In this document: positions 52,590 through 62,470 of the stretch, one piece after another
How positions within the stretch are numbered: the first letter of the stretch is position 1
How the letters are laid out: every line of letters begins with the position of its first letter
Assembly: GCF_001426545.1 (NCBI RefSeq)
Contig: NZ_LMEZ01000001.1
Span: 1,178,506-1,242,505, forward strand
Direction of reading: 5' to 3'
Origin: Mycobacterium sp. Root135
GTDB lineage: Bacteria; Actinomycetota; Actinomycetes; Mycobacteriales; Mycobacteriaceae
DNA length: 64,000 nucleotides
The notes under the pieces: model-generated
The model's input: the letters and a program-made list of their open reading frames with translations, nothing else
Told to the model about the DNA's origin: nothing
Database searches by the model: none
Position numbers and translations under genes: made by a program

Positions 52590-53558
52590 TCACGACTTCT
52601 TCGGCAGCCCCGGCGGATTGATCTCCGACTGCGGGACCGCCTCACCGCCGAGACCCCAACGATCGAGGGCCTTGCGGTATGTGCCGTTCTGGATCACGTG
52701 GTTGACGGCCTGGTTGACCGCCTGAATCAAGCCGTTGTCCTTCTTGGTCAGAACGGCGATCTCGCCCTGGAGCGCGTCACCGCCACCGGAGTACGTCGCG
52801 AGAATCTTCGTCTCCTTCGCGCTGGCGGAGTGATACACCGCCGACGGGTTCGGGCCCAGATACCCGTCGAGTCGTTTGGAGGCCAACGCGAGGTAGTAGT
52901 CGGCGTTGTTCTGGTAGTAGACGATCTCCGCCGGCTTCAGCCCGTCGGCCGCATTCTGGGCGTTCCAGTCGACCAACAACTGCTCCTGGTTGGTGCCCGA
53001 GGTGACGCCGATCCGCTTGCCCGCGATGTCCTTTCGGTCGTGGTAGGTCCACGTCGAGTCGGCCGACGCCTCCAGCGCGAGGTTGTCCAACCGGTAGGTC
53101 GCGAAGTCGTACTTCTCCTTGCGCTCCTCGGTCACCGTCACGTTGGAGATGAACGCGTCGGCCTCCCCCGAGTCGATCCGCACGAAGTTCTGCGCCCAGT
53201 CGGCATTGGTGTTCTCGACCTTCAACCCGAGGACGTCCCCGACCAGATGCGCGACGTCCACCTCGCTGCCGACGATGGTGGCGTTGTCGCTGGCGTAGAA
53301 GTCCAGCGGCGGAGTCGACCCGACGTTGGCGGTGACGCGCAGGACGCCGCGGTCGCGGATCGCCGCCGGAACCAGCGCCGCGATCGAGTCCACCTTGTCG
53401 GTCTCGATGCGCCCCTTCTGCTCCGGGGTGAGGTCGAACGTCTGACCGTTGTCCGCGGTCACGGTGTCGCCGACGGTCGGCTCGCTGCACGAGGTGGCCA
53501 GCAAGGTGACGGCCGCCAACGCGGCGGCGACGGCGGTGGCAGCGCGAAATGTTCTCAA
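52590..53558 (-). CDS. Amino-acid ABC transporter substrate-binding lipoprotein
   Basis: A 322-residue periplasmic-binding protein of the family 3 (polar amino acid) type. The signal peptide ends with a lipobox LLATSC and lipidated C24. The body has the GVLRVTANVGSTPPLDFY entry and FVRIDSGEADAFISNVTVTEE pattern. The ligand is not evident. It is the last gene of the GNAT-permease-ATPase-SBP operon, 33 bases after the ATPase stop. Confidence 0.93.
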   Translation of the reverse strand: MRTFRAATAVAAALAAVTLLATSCSEPTVGDTVTADNGQTFDLTPEQKGRIETDKVDSIAALVPAAIRDRGVLRVTANVGSTPPLDFYASDNATIVGSEVDVAHLVGDVLGLKVENTNADWAQNFVRIDSGEADAFISNVTVTEERKEKYDFATYRLDNLALEASADSTWTYHDRKDIAGKRIGVTSGTNQEQLLVDWNAQNAADGLKPAEIVYYQNNADYYLALASKRLDGYLGPNPSAVYHSASAKETKILATYSGGGDALQGEIAVLTKKDNGLIQAVNQAVNHVIQNGTYRKALDRWGLGGEAVPQSEINPPGLPKKS

Positions 53559-53591
53559 GGTTCTGCTTTCTGGAGTGACCGATCTGGAGAA

Positions 53592-54356
53592 TCAGAGGAC
53601 GTGGGACAAGAACTCTCTGGTCCTGGCGTTGGAGGGACGGTCGAAGACCGCCTCGGGTGAGCCCTGCTCGACGACGAGGCCGCCGTCCATGAACACGACG
53701 GTGTCGGCGACCTCCCGTGCGAAGCCGACCTCGTGGGTGACGATGACGAGCGTCGCGCCGTCGCCGGCCAGTTGGCGGATGACTTCGAGCACCTCCCCGA
53801 CCAACTCGGGATCGAGTGCGGAGGTGGGTTCGTCGAAGAGGATGACCTTGGGGCGCAACGCGAGTGCGCGGGCGATCGCCACCCGCTGCTGTTGGCCGCC
53901 CGAGAGCCGCCGCGGATAATCGTGGGCCTTGTCCCCCACGCCCACGCGCTCGAGCAACTCGAGGGCCTCCGCCTCGACCTCGTCGCGGCGCCGCCGCTGA
54001 GCGGAAACGGGCGCCTCCATGACGTTTTCGAGCACGGTCAGGTGTGGAAACAGGTTGAAGTTCTGGAACACGAAGCCGATCTGACTGCGCTGTCGAAGGA
54101 TTTCGCGCGGTGCGAGCTCGTGCAGCTTGCGGCCCTTGATCCGGTAGCCCACCAGTTCGCCGTCGACCCGCACCAGACCCGCGTCGACCTTCTCGAGGTG
54201 GTTGAGCACGCGCAGCAGCGTCGACTTCCCCGAACCCGACGGCCCCAGGATCGCGGTGACCTCGCCGGGACGGACGGTCAGGTCCACACCCTTGAGGACC
54301 TCGAGCGTGCCGTAGGACTTACGTACGCCACGCGCCTCGACCGCGAAGCCGGTCAT
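53592..54356 (-). CDS. Polar amino acid ABC transporter ATP-binding protein
   Basis: A 254-residue GlnQ/HisP-type ATPase. Walker A GPSGSGKST at 38-46, Q-loop FVFQNFNLFPHLTVLENV, signature LSGGQQQRVAIARAL and Walker B VILFDEPTSALDPE are all intact. The ATG overlaps the permease stop as ATGA, so subunits are translationally coupled. Confidence 0.96.
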   Translation of the reverse strand: MTGFAVEARGVRKSYGTLEVLKGVDLTVRPGEVTAILGPSGSGKSTLLRVLNHLEKVDAGLVRVDGELVGYRIKGRKLHELAPREILRQRSQIGFVFQNFNLFPHLTVLENVMEAPVSAQRRRRDEVEAEALELLERVGVGDKAHDYPRRLSGGQQQRVAIARALALRPKVILFDEPTSALDPELVGEVLEVIRQLAGDGATLVIVTHEVGFAREVADTVVFMDGGLVVEQGSPEAVFDRPSNARTREFLSHVL

Positions 54357-55318
54357 CGGGTCGCTCCGCGCGGCGAAAGGGGAAGGGCCGCAAGCCTCCT
54401 GCGTAGCTTCTGGACCGGGGTGAGCGGAATCGTCCGCAGCGCGCCCCTGGCGTAGTGGCGCTCGACGTAGAACTGCACGATCGACAGCAGCGACGTGAGG
54501 ACGATGTACCAGACGGTGGCCACCATGAGCAGCGGCACGACTCGGCCGCTGCGCCCGTAGATCACCTGAACCTGATAGAAGAGTTCCGCAATCGCCATCA
54601 CCGACACGATCGACGTCCCCTTGAACAACGAGATCACCTCGTTGGCCGCGTTGGGCAGGATGCCCCGCATGGCCTGCGGGAGAACGATCTTGAAGAACTC
54701 TCGGCGCTTGGGGATGCCGAGCGCAGCCGCTGCCTCGAGCTGCCCCTGGTCCACGGAGATGATCCCGGCGCGGACGATCTCGGCCGAATACGCGGCCTGA
54801 TGCAAGGCCAGGCCGATGATGGCCGCCGTCGAACCGCTGATGACGCCGTTGACGTCGACGGTGAAGAAGGCGGGCCCGAACGGGACTCCGACGCTCAGCG
54901 TCGGATACAGGTAGGCGATGTTGAACCAGAACAGCAGTTGCACGATCAGCGGAATGGAGCGAAACGCCCACACGTAGAACCACGAAATCACCTGCAGCAC
55001 GGGGTTGTGCGACAACCGGGCGGCCGCAAGCGCGATCCCCAGCGCGAAGCCGATCAGGGTGCCCCAGAACGTCAGCTGGATCGTCAGCCACAGTGCGGCC
55101 ATCACCGATTTCGCCGTGAAGTACTGCGCGAACGTGCCCCAGTCCCACCCCGCATTGGTGGCCAGACCGTGGACGAACTGGGCGACGACCACGAGCGTCG
55201 CGGTGCCGATCACCCAGCGCCAGGGATGCCAGGTGCGGGCCACGAGAAGGGATTCGGCGACGATCCCCCGATCGTCGTCGACCGCCGTGCCGGTCGCGCT
55301 CGGAGCCACGGCGGTCAC
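54353..55318 (-). CDS. Polar amino acid ABC transporter permease
   Basis: A 321-residue HisM/GlnP-family permease with about five helices. The EAA coupling loop is IISVDQGQLEAAAALGIP. The N-terminal part to about 70 is longer than usual, and a hydrophobic segment at about 40-58 precedes the core. Start GTG 55318, overlapping the GNAT stop as GTGA. Only one permease is encoded, so it would act as a homodimer. Confidence 0.93.
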   Translation of the reverse strand: MTAVAPSATGTAVDDDRGIVAESLLVARTWHPWRWVIGTATLVVVAQFVHGLATNAGWDWGTFAQYFTAKSVMAALWLTIQLTFWGTLIGFALGIALAAARLSHNPVLQVISWFYVWAFRSIPLIVQLLFWFNIAYLYPTLSVGVPFGPAFFTVDVNGVISGSTAAIIGLALHQAAYSAEIVRAGIISVDQGQLEAAAALGIPKRREFFKIVLPQAMRGILPNAANEVISLFKGTSIVSVMAIAELFYQVQVIYGRSGRVVPLLMVATVWYIVLTSLLSIVQFYVERHYARGALRTIPLTPVQKLRRRLAALPLSPRGATR

Positions 55319-56037
55319 TGCCGACCGTCCCCTGGAGTGCGAACCCGGGTCAGCACCGAACGCTGCCGAAGGGTGAAGCCCAACGACTCGTAAAGCCTGA
55401 TGGCCGTGTGGTTGTCGGCCCTGGCGTGCAGGAACGGGATCTCCCCTCGAGCGCGGATTCCATGTCCCACCGCCCGCACCAACCGGGTGCTCAGACCACG
55501 CTTGCGGTACCGCGGGTCGGTGCACACGGCGCTGATCTCGGTCCACCCGTCGGGGTGCATGCGTTCACCGGCCAGTGCGACCAGCCGGCCCTCGTCGAGG
55601 AATCCGAGATAGGTCCCCATCTCGATCGTCCGCTTACGGAACGGACCGGGTTCGGTGCGGGCGACCAGGTCCAACATCTGCGGCACGTCGTCGGATCCGA
55701 GGACCACCACGTCCGGGTCGGTAGCCACGTCGACGTTCGTGCCGTCGAGCTGCACCGACCCGATGTGGTCGAGCACCTCCCAGTCGGCGGGCGGCACGTG
55801 CGCACCGCGCAGCGACGCCTCGGCCGACGGACCGGTCAACGCCGCCAGATCGGCCCAGTCCCCCTCGTCGAGGTGGGGCGGATGGCCGATGAAGCCCGCC
55901 ACCTCCTGGTCGTACCTGGCGATGCGGCCGGACCAGACCGCAAACCGTGCGTGCGCACCCCGCAACGACGACCGGATCGGGTCGTCGAGCGGGTGAAGCG
56001 CCGAATCGCGGTACGTGCGAACGGTTTCCGTGGTCAA
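55315..56037 (-). CDS. GNAT family N-acetyltransferase
   Basis: A 240-residue acetyltransferase. The acetyl-CoA loop is RYRKRGLSTRLVRAV and the C-terminal NHTAIRLYESLGF motif follows; the first 110 residues form an extra domain, as in FR47-like proteins. The start is TTG at 56037 with AGGAG 6 bases upstream. It is first in the operon with the amino-acid transporter, which suggests it acetylates the imported or a related amine; that is inference. Confidence 0.88.
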   Translation of the reverse strand: MTTETVRTYRDSALHPLDDPIRSSLRGAHARFAVWSGRIARYDQEVAGFIGHPPHLDEGDWADLAALTGPSAEASLRGAHVPPADWEVLDHIGSVQLDGTNVDVATDPDVVVLGSDDVPQMLDLVARTEPGPFRKRTIEMGTYLGFLDEGRLVALAGERMHPDGWTEISAVCTDPRYRKRGLSTRLVRAVGHGIRARGEIPFLHARADNHTAIRLYESLGFTLRQRSVLTRVRTPGDGRQ

Positions 56038-56127
56038 TCGATACTCCTCGCGTCGGACACGTCGACGTTAGGAGCAGGGATGGTCCACAGCCACCCTTTG
56101 GATCAGCCTGAGTATCTGGCCATCAGG

Positions 56128-57135
56128 TCAGAGCAGACCGACGATGCGGTCGCCGGTCTCGGAGGTGGAGAGCTTCGCGCCGTCGAGCGTGGCGAGGTGC
56201 TTGGCCACCGCGGCGTCGACCCGTGCTGCCGCGGCGTCCTCGCCCAGATGCGCCAAGAGCAGGGCGACCGACATGACCGCCGCGGTGGGGTCGGCGATGC
56301 CCTTGCCCGCAATGTCCGGCGCGCTGCCGTGCACCGGCTCGAACATCGACGGGTTGGTTCCCGTCGCGTCGATGTTGCCGCTGGCGGCCAGCCCGATGCC
56401 ACCGGACACCGCTGCCGCGAGGTCGGTGATGATGTCGCCGAACAGGTTGTCGGTGACGATCACGTCGAAGCGCCCCGGGTCGGTGACCATGTGGATCGTG
56501 GCGGCGTCGACGTGCTGGTAGGCGACCTCGACGTCGGGGAACTCCCGGCCCACTTCATCGACGATGCGCGACCACAGCTTGCCGGCGAACGCCAGCACGT
56601 TGGTCTTGTGCACCAGGGTCAGGTGCTTGCGCCGCTTGGACGCCCGCGCGAACGCGTCGCGCACCACGCGCTCGACGCCGAACGCGGTGTTCAGGCTGAC
56701 CTCGGTGGCCACCTCGTGCGGCGTGCCGACGCGGATCGCACCACCGTTGCCGGTGTACGGGCCCTCGGTGCCCTCGCGGACGACCAGGAAGTCGAGGTCC
56801 ACCTCACCCAGCGGGCTGCTGACCCCGGCGTGCAGCTTCGACGGGCGAAGGTTGACGTGGTGGTCGAGCTCGAACCGCATGCGCAGCAGCAGCCCGCGCT
56901 CGAGCACGCCGCTGGGCACCGACGGATCGCCGATGGCGCCCAACAGGATTGCGTCGTGGGTGCGCAGTTCGTCGACCAGGCCGTCGGGCATGACCTCACC
57001 CGTGGCGTGGTAGCGGCGGGCGCCGACGTCGTAGGTGGTCTTGTCCACCCCGGGGGTGACGACGTCGAGCACCTTGAGCGCTTCGTCGACGACCTCGGGT
57101 CCGATGCCGTCGCCGGCGATGACGGCCAATCTCAT
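56128..57135 (-). CDS. leuB: 3-isopropylmalate dehydrogenase
   Basis: A 335-residue enzyme for the third step of leucine synthesis. The start [14 protein letters not shown], the substrate region [19 protein letters not shown] and the metal/NAD motif [15 protein letters not shown] are diagnostic. The ATG overlaps the serA stop as ATGA. leuCD are about 12 kb away. Confidence 0.97.
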   Translation of the reverse strand: MRLAVIAGDGIGPEVVDEALKVLDVVTPGVDKTTYDVGARRYHATGEVMPDGLVDELRTHDAILLGAIGDPSVPSGVLERGLLLRMRFELDHHVNLRPSKLHAGVSSPLGEVDLDFLVVREGTEGPYTGNGGAIRVGTPHEVATEVSLNTAFGVERVVRDAFARASKRRKHLTLVHKTNVLAFAGKLWSRIVDEVGREFPDVEVAYQHVDAATIHMVTDPGRFDVIVTDNLFGDIITDLAAAVSGGIGLAASGNIDATGTNPSMFEPVHGSAPDIAGKGIADPTAAVMSVALLLAHLGEDAAAARVDAAVAKHLATLDGAKLSTSETGDRIVGLL

Positions 57136-58718
57136 GACAGGTCCACCAATTCCATCGTCGTGGCGCTGACGTCGGCGCCGAGCGCGGCGAGTACGTCGCC
57201 GGGCACCTGGCGGTCCAACCGCAGCATGATCGTCGCGCCGTCACCGTCGGCGTCCTGGCTGAGTTGCGCGGCGAGGATGTTGACCCCGGCACTGCCCAAC
57301 CTGGTACCGATGGTGCCGAGCGCCCCTGGCACGTCGCTGTAGTTGACAATGAGGTTCACGCCCTCGGCGCGCAGGTCGAGGTTGCGCTCGTTGATCTGGA
57401 CGATCTTCTCCACCTGCTGTGGGCCCGACAGGGTGCCTGCCACGTTGACGATCGACCCGTCGGCGGCGACTGCACGCACGTCGACGACGCTGCGGTGGTT
57501 GGGACTTTCCGGGGCCGTGGTGATGGCGGCCTCGACACCGCGCTCGGCGGCCAACGACGGCGCGTTCACGAACGTCACCTGGTCTTCGATGACGGCGGAG
57601 AACAGCCCGCGCAACGCCGAGAGCTTCAGGACGCCGACCTCTTCGGACGCCAGCTCGCCGCGGACCTGGACGGACAGGTTGGTGGGCAGCTCGGCGGACA
57701 GCGCGCCCACCAGCAGCCCCAGCTTGCGCACCAGGTCCAGCCATGGGGCGACTTCCTCGCCGACGACGCCGCCGCCGACGTTGACGGCGTCGGGAACGAA
57801 CTCGCCTGCCAGTGCCAGCCGCACGCTGGCCGCGACGTCGGTGCCCGCGCGGTCCTGCGCTTCGGCGGTGGACGCCCCGAGGTGCGGGGTGACGACGACC
57901 TCGGGCAGCTCGAACAGCGGGCTGTCGGTGCACGGTTCGGTGGAGAAGACGTCGAGTCCGGCGCCGCGGACGTGGCCGCTCTTGATCGCGTCGGCCAGGG
58001 CGTGCTCGTCGATCAGTCCGCCGCGGGCGGCGTTGACGATGATGACGCCGGGCTTGGTCTTGGCCAGCGCCTCGGTGCCGATCAGGCCGGCAGTCTCCTT
58101 GGTCTTGGGCAGGTGCACGGAGATGAAGTCGGCGCGTCCGAGCAGCTCGTCGAGCGTCAGCAGCTCGATGCCGAGCTGCGCGGCGCGGGCCTGCGAGACG
58201 TAGGGGTCATACGCGGTGATGTGAGCGCCGAACGCGGCTAGCCGCTGCGCGACGAGCTGTCCGATGCGGCCGAGCCCGACCACACCGACCGTCTTGCCGA
58301 AGATCTCCACACCGGAGAACTTGGATCGCTTCCAGGTGTGCTCGCGCAGTGTCGCGTCGGCGGCGGGAATCTGCCGGGCTGCGGCCAGCATCAGGGCAAT
58401 CGCGTGCTCGGCGGCGCTGTGGATGTTCGACGTCGGTGCGTTGACGACGAGCACGCCACGTGCGGTCGCGGCGTCGACGTCGACGTTGTCGAGCCCTACG
58501 CCGGCGCGGGCGACGATCTTCAACTTGGGGGCCGCGGCGATGACCTCGGCGTCCACCGTCGTCGCCGAGCGCACCAGCAGGGCGTCGGCTTCTGGGACCG
58601 CGGCAAGCAGCTTTTCGCGGTCGGGGCCGTCGACCCAGCGGACCTCGACCTGGTCTCCCAGGGCGGCAACTGTCGATTCGGCAAGTTTGTCGGCAATCAA
58701 AACAACGGGCAGGCTCAC
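57132..58718 (-). CDS. serA: D-3-phosphoglycerate dehydrogenase
   Basis: A 528-residue enzyme for the first step of serine synthesis, of the long form known in mycobacteria. The NAD motif is [11 protein letters not shown], the catalytic R, E and H are in [10 protein letters not shown] and [10 protein letters not shown], an intervening domain covers about 320-450, and the C-terminal ACT domain ([16 protein letters not shown]) binds serine as inhibitor. GTG 58718 has TACTCT 6 bases upstream, predicting a leaderless mRNA. Confidence 0.97.
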   Translation of the reverse strand: MSLPVVLIADKLAESTVAALGDQVEVRWVDGPDREKLLAAVPEADALLVRSATTVDAEVIAAAPKLKIVARAGVGLDNVDVDAATARGVLVVNAPTSNIHSAAEHAIALMLAAARQIPAADATLREHTWKRSKFSGVEIFGKTVGVVGLGRIGQLVAQRLAAFGAHITAYDPYVSQARAAQLGIELLTLDELLGRADFISVHLPKTKETAGLIGTEALAKTKPGVIIVNAARGGLIDEHALADAIKSGHVRGAGLDVFSTEPCTDSPLFELPEVVVTPHLGASTAEAQDRAGTDVAASVRLALAGEFVPDAVNVGGGVVGEEVAPWLDLVRKLGLLVGALSAELPTNLSVQVRGELASEEVGVLKLSALRGLFSAVIEDQVTFVNAPSLAAERGVEAAITTAPESPNHRSVVDVRAVAADGSIVNVAGTLSGPQQVEKIVQINERNLDLRAEGVNLIVNYSDVPGALGTIGTRLGSAGVNILAAQLSQDADGDGATIMLRLDRQVPGDVLAALGADVSATTMELVDLS

Positions 58719-58724
58719 GCGAAC

Positions 58725-58730
58725 AGAGTA
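58725..58730 (-). promoter_or_regulatory. -10 box for a probable leaderless serA transcript
   Basis: On the minus strand TACTCT, then GTTCGC, then the serA GTG. It lies inside a divergent gap of only 30 bases, leaving almost no room for a separate promoter for the FAD oxidoreductase. Confidence 0.5.
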
Positions 58731-58748
58731 GTGGGCTCTAATTGGTTG

Positions 58749-60179
58749 ATGGACGTCACGGTCGTCGGTAGTGGACCCAACGGGCTGAGCGCGGCGGTCA
58801 TCTGCGCAAGGGCCGGCCTGCGCGTCCGCGTCGTGGAGGCGCAACCCACCGCTGGCGGCGGGGCGCGGACGATGCCCGATCCCGAATATCCCGGCGTCAG
58901 TCACGACGTCTGCTCGGCCGTGCACCCGCTGGGGGTCGCGTCACCGTTCTTCGCCGAGTTCGACCTCGCGGCGCGCGGGGTGCAGCTGACGGCCCCCGAG
59001 ATCTCCTACGCCAATCCGCTGCCCGGCAGGCCCGCGGCGGTCGCCTACCGCTCCCTGGACCGGACGTGCGCCGAACTCGACGAGGGCAAGTCGTGGCGGC
59101 GGCTGTTCGGCCCGTTGGTCGAGCACGCCGACGGCGTCCTCGGCTTCTTCCTGGGCGACAAGCGCTCGCTGCCGCCGGACCTGGTGACGACGGTTCGCAC
59201 GGGGCTGAGGGTGCTGGCCCAGGGCAGCCCGGCGTGGGGGGTGCTCCGCGGCGAGGACGCGCGGGCGTTGTTCACCGGGGTTGGCGCGCATGCCATTTCG
59301 CCGATGCCGTCCCCGGTCAACAGCGGGGCCGGGTTGATGCTCGGCACGGTGGCGCATACGGCGGGCTGGCCCGTGCCGGTGGGCGGCACCCAGACGATCG
59401 CCGACGCACTCATTGCCGACCTGCGCGCACATGGCGGGGAGGTGGTGGTCGGCGAGCCGGTGACCACTCCCCCGGCGGGTGTGGTCGTCTACGACACCGC
59501 GCCGACGGCTCTGCTGGACGTCTACGGGGACGCCGTTCCGCCCCGGTACGCAAAGGCGTTGCGCCGCTACAAGTTCGGACCCGGCGTGTGCAAGGTCGAC
59601 TTCGTCCTCTCCGGTGAGATTCCGTGGCTCGACGAGCGCGTCGGGCAGGCGTCGACGGTGCACATGGGTGGGAGCCGGGCACAGATGGCCTTGGCCGAAC
59701 GCGAGGTCAACGCGGGTCGCCATGCCGAGTGGCCGATGACGCTGGCGTCCCTGCCGCACGTGTCAGATCCGTCCCGCGTCGACGCGCAGGGACGGCGGCC
59801 TCTGTGGACGTACGCGCACGTCCCGTCGGGGTCGACGGCCGATCTGGTGGAGACGATCACCGCCATGTTCGAGCGGGCCGCGCCCGGCTTCCGGGACCTG
59901 GTGGTGGCGGCGCGCTGTGTTCCGGCCGCCCACATGTCGCGCCACAATGCCAATTACGTCGGCGGCGACATCATCGTCGGCGGCGCAACGCTGTTCGGCG
60001 CCATGATCGGCCCGACGCTGCGCCTCGACCCGTGGACCACGCCGATCCCGAAGGCGTACCTCTGTTCGTCGGCCACGCCGCCGGGGACGGGCGTGCACGG
60101 CATGGCCGGCTACTACGCGGCGCGCACCGTGCTGCGCCGCGAGTTCGGACTCACGACGCTTCCCAGCCTGGCGCCGTGA
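58749..60179 (+). CDS. FAD-dependent oxidoreductase (phytoene desaturase-like, Rv2997-like)
   Basis: A 476-residue flavoprotein. The FAD motif is V6-GSGPNG with a GG doublet in TAGGGARTM, and the C-terminal PGTGVHGMAGYYAA closes the FAD site. It belongs to the NAD(P)/FAD oxidoreductase group that includes CrtI-like desaturases and amine oxidases; the substrate is unknown. The start is ATG 58749, 30 bases from divergent serA. Its stop overlaps the esterase start as GTGA. Confidence 0.88.
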   Translation: MDVTVVGSGPNGLSAAVICARAGLRVRVVEAQPTAGGGARTMPDPEYPGVSHDVCSAVHPLGVASPFFAEFDLAARGVQLTAPEISYANPLPGRPAAVAYRSLDRTCAELDEGKSWRRLFGPLVEHADGVLGFFLGDKRSLPPDLVTTVRTGLRVLAQGSPAWGVLRGEDARALFTGVGAHAISPMPSPVNSGAGLMLGTVAHTAGWPVPVGGTQTIADALIADLRAHGGEVVVGEPVTTPPAGVVVYDTAPTALLDVYGDAVPPRYAKALRRYKFGPGVCKVDFVLSGEIPWLDERVGQASTVHMGGSRAQMALAEREVNAGRHAEWPMTLASLPHVSDPSRVDAQGRRPLWTYAHVPSGSTADLVETITAMFERAAPGFRDLVVAARCVPAAHMSRHNANYVGGDIIVGGATLFGAMIGPTLRLDPWTTPIPKAYLCSSATPPGTGVHGMAGYYAARTVLRREFGLTTLPSLAP

Positions 60180-60841
60180 CGACCTTCCTTCTGGTGCCCG
60201 GTGCCGCGTGCGATCCGTCGTGCTGGCGCTTCGTGGTCGACGAGCTGGACCGTCGGGGGCATCACGGGATCGCCGTCGACCTGCCATGCGAGGACGATTC
60301 GGCCGACCTCGACACCTATGCCGACGCCGTGCTGGCCCGGCATCTCGACGACGGCGAGCCGCCTGTCGTCGTCGCCCATTCCTTCGGTGGCTTCACCGGG
60401 GCGCTCGCGTGCACCCGGGTGGGGGCGTCGGCGCTGATCTACGTCTCGGCCATGATTCCCCGGCCGGGCGAGCGGCCCGCCGACTGGTGGGGCGCCACCA
60501 ATTGCGTTGCCGCCCAACGAGCGGCGGCCCTGGCCGGCGGGTACGACCTCGACGACGAGAACGAGCTGTACTACAACGGCGTCGACCCCGCGGTCGTCGC
60601 CGAGGAAGTGCCACGCGGCCAGTCGGATACGCCGACGGTCGCACCGTGGCCGGCGTCGGAGCTTCCCCGGATCGCGACACGGTTCGTGCTGTTCGCCGAC
60701 GACAGGTTCTTCCCTGCGGACTTCATGGCCGGCGTCGTCGCCGACCGGTTGGGCGTCGAACCCGAGCGCACCCCCGGCGGGCACATGGCGATGCTGTCGC
60801 ATCCGGTCGAATTGACCGACCGCCTCCTGGCCCCGACATGA
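60176..60841 (+). CDS. Alpha/beta hydrolase (esterase-like)
   Basis: A 221-residue alpha/beta hydrolase resembling plant-type methylesterases and hydroxynitrile lyases in size. The nucleophile is S69 in VVAHSFGGF, the acid is probably in VLFADDRFFP, and the histidine is in GGHMAML. The GTG overlaps the FAD oxidoreductase stop, so the two are made together and may act on one substrate. M. tuberculosis has other genes here (Rv2998-Rv3000, from memory). Confidence 0.88.
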   Translation: MTTFLLVPGAACDPSCWRFVVDELDRRGHHGIAVDLPCEDDSADLDTYADAVLARHLDDGEPPVVVAHSFGGFTGALACTRVGASALIYVSAMIPRPGERPADWWGATNCVAAQRAAALAGGYDLDDENELYYNGVDPAVVAEEVPRGQSDTPTVAPWPASELPRIATRFVLFADDRFFPADFMAGVVADRLGVEPERTPGGHMAMLSHPVELTDRLLAPT

Positions 60842-60842
60842 C

Positions 60843-60886
60843 TTCGGCGCGCTCAACCGCGCTGGATCGCGGTTGAGCGCGCCGAA
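60843..60886. terminator. Perfect 19-base hairpin between convergent genes
   Basis: Arms TTCGGCGCGCTCAACCGCG and CGCGGTTGAGCGCGCCGAA are exact complements with a 6-base loop. It begins 1 base after the hydrolase stop codon and ends 11 bases before the ilvC stop, and so would terminate both directions. No T-run. Confidence 0.75.
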
Positions 60887-60897
60887 ATCGTGTGGTG

Positions 60898-62469
<1,572 letters not shown>

Positions 62470-62470
<1 letters not shown>

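Noticed and set aside
50697..53660. 987-codon open frame across the MFS, YrhK and binding-protein genes
   Set aside because: Its composition is Arg/Gly/Asp-rich as expected for a shadow frame in high-GC DNA, and it crosses genes on both strands.
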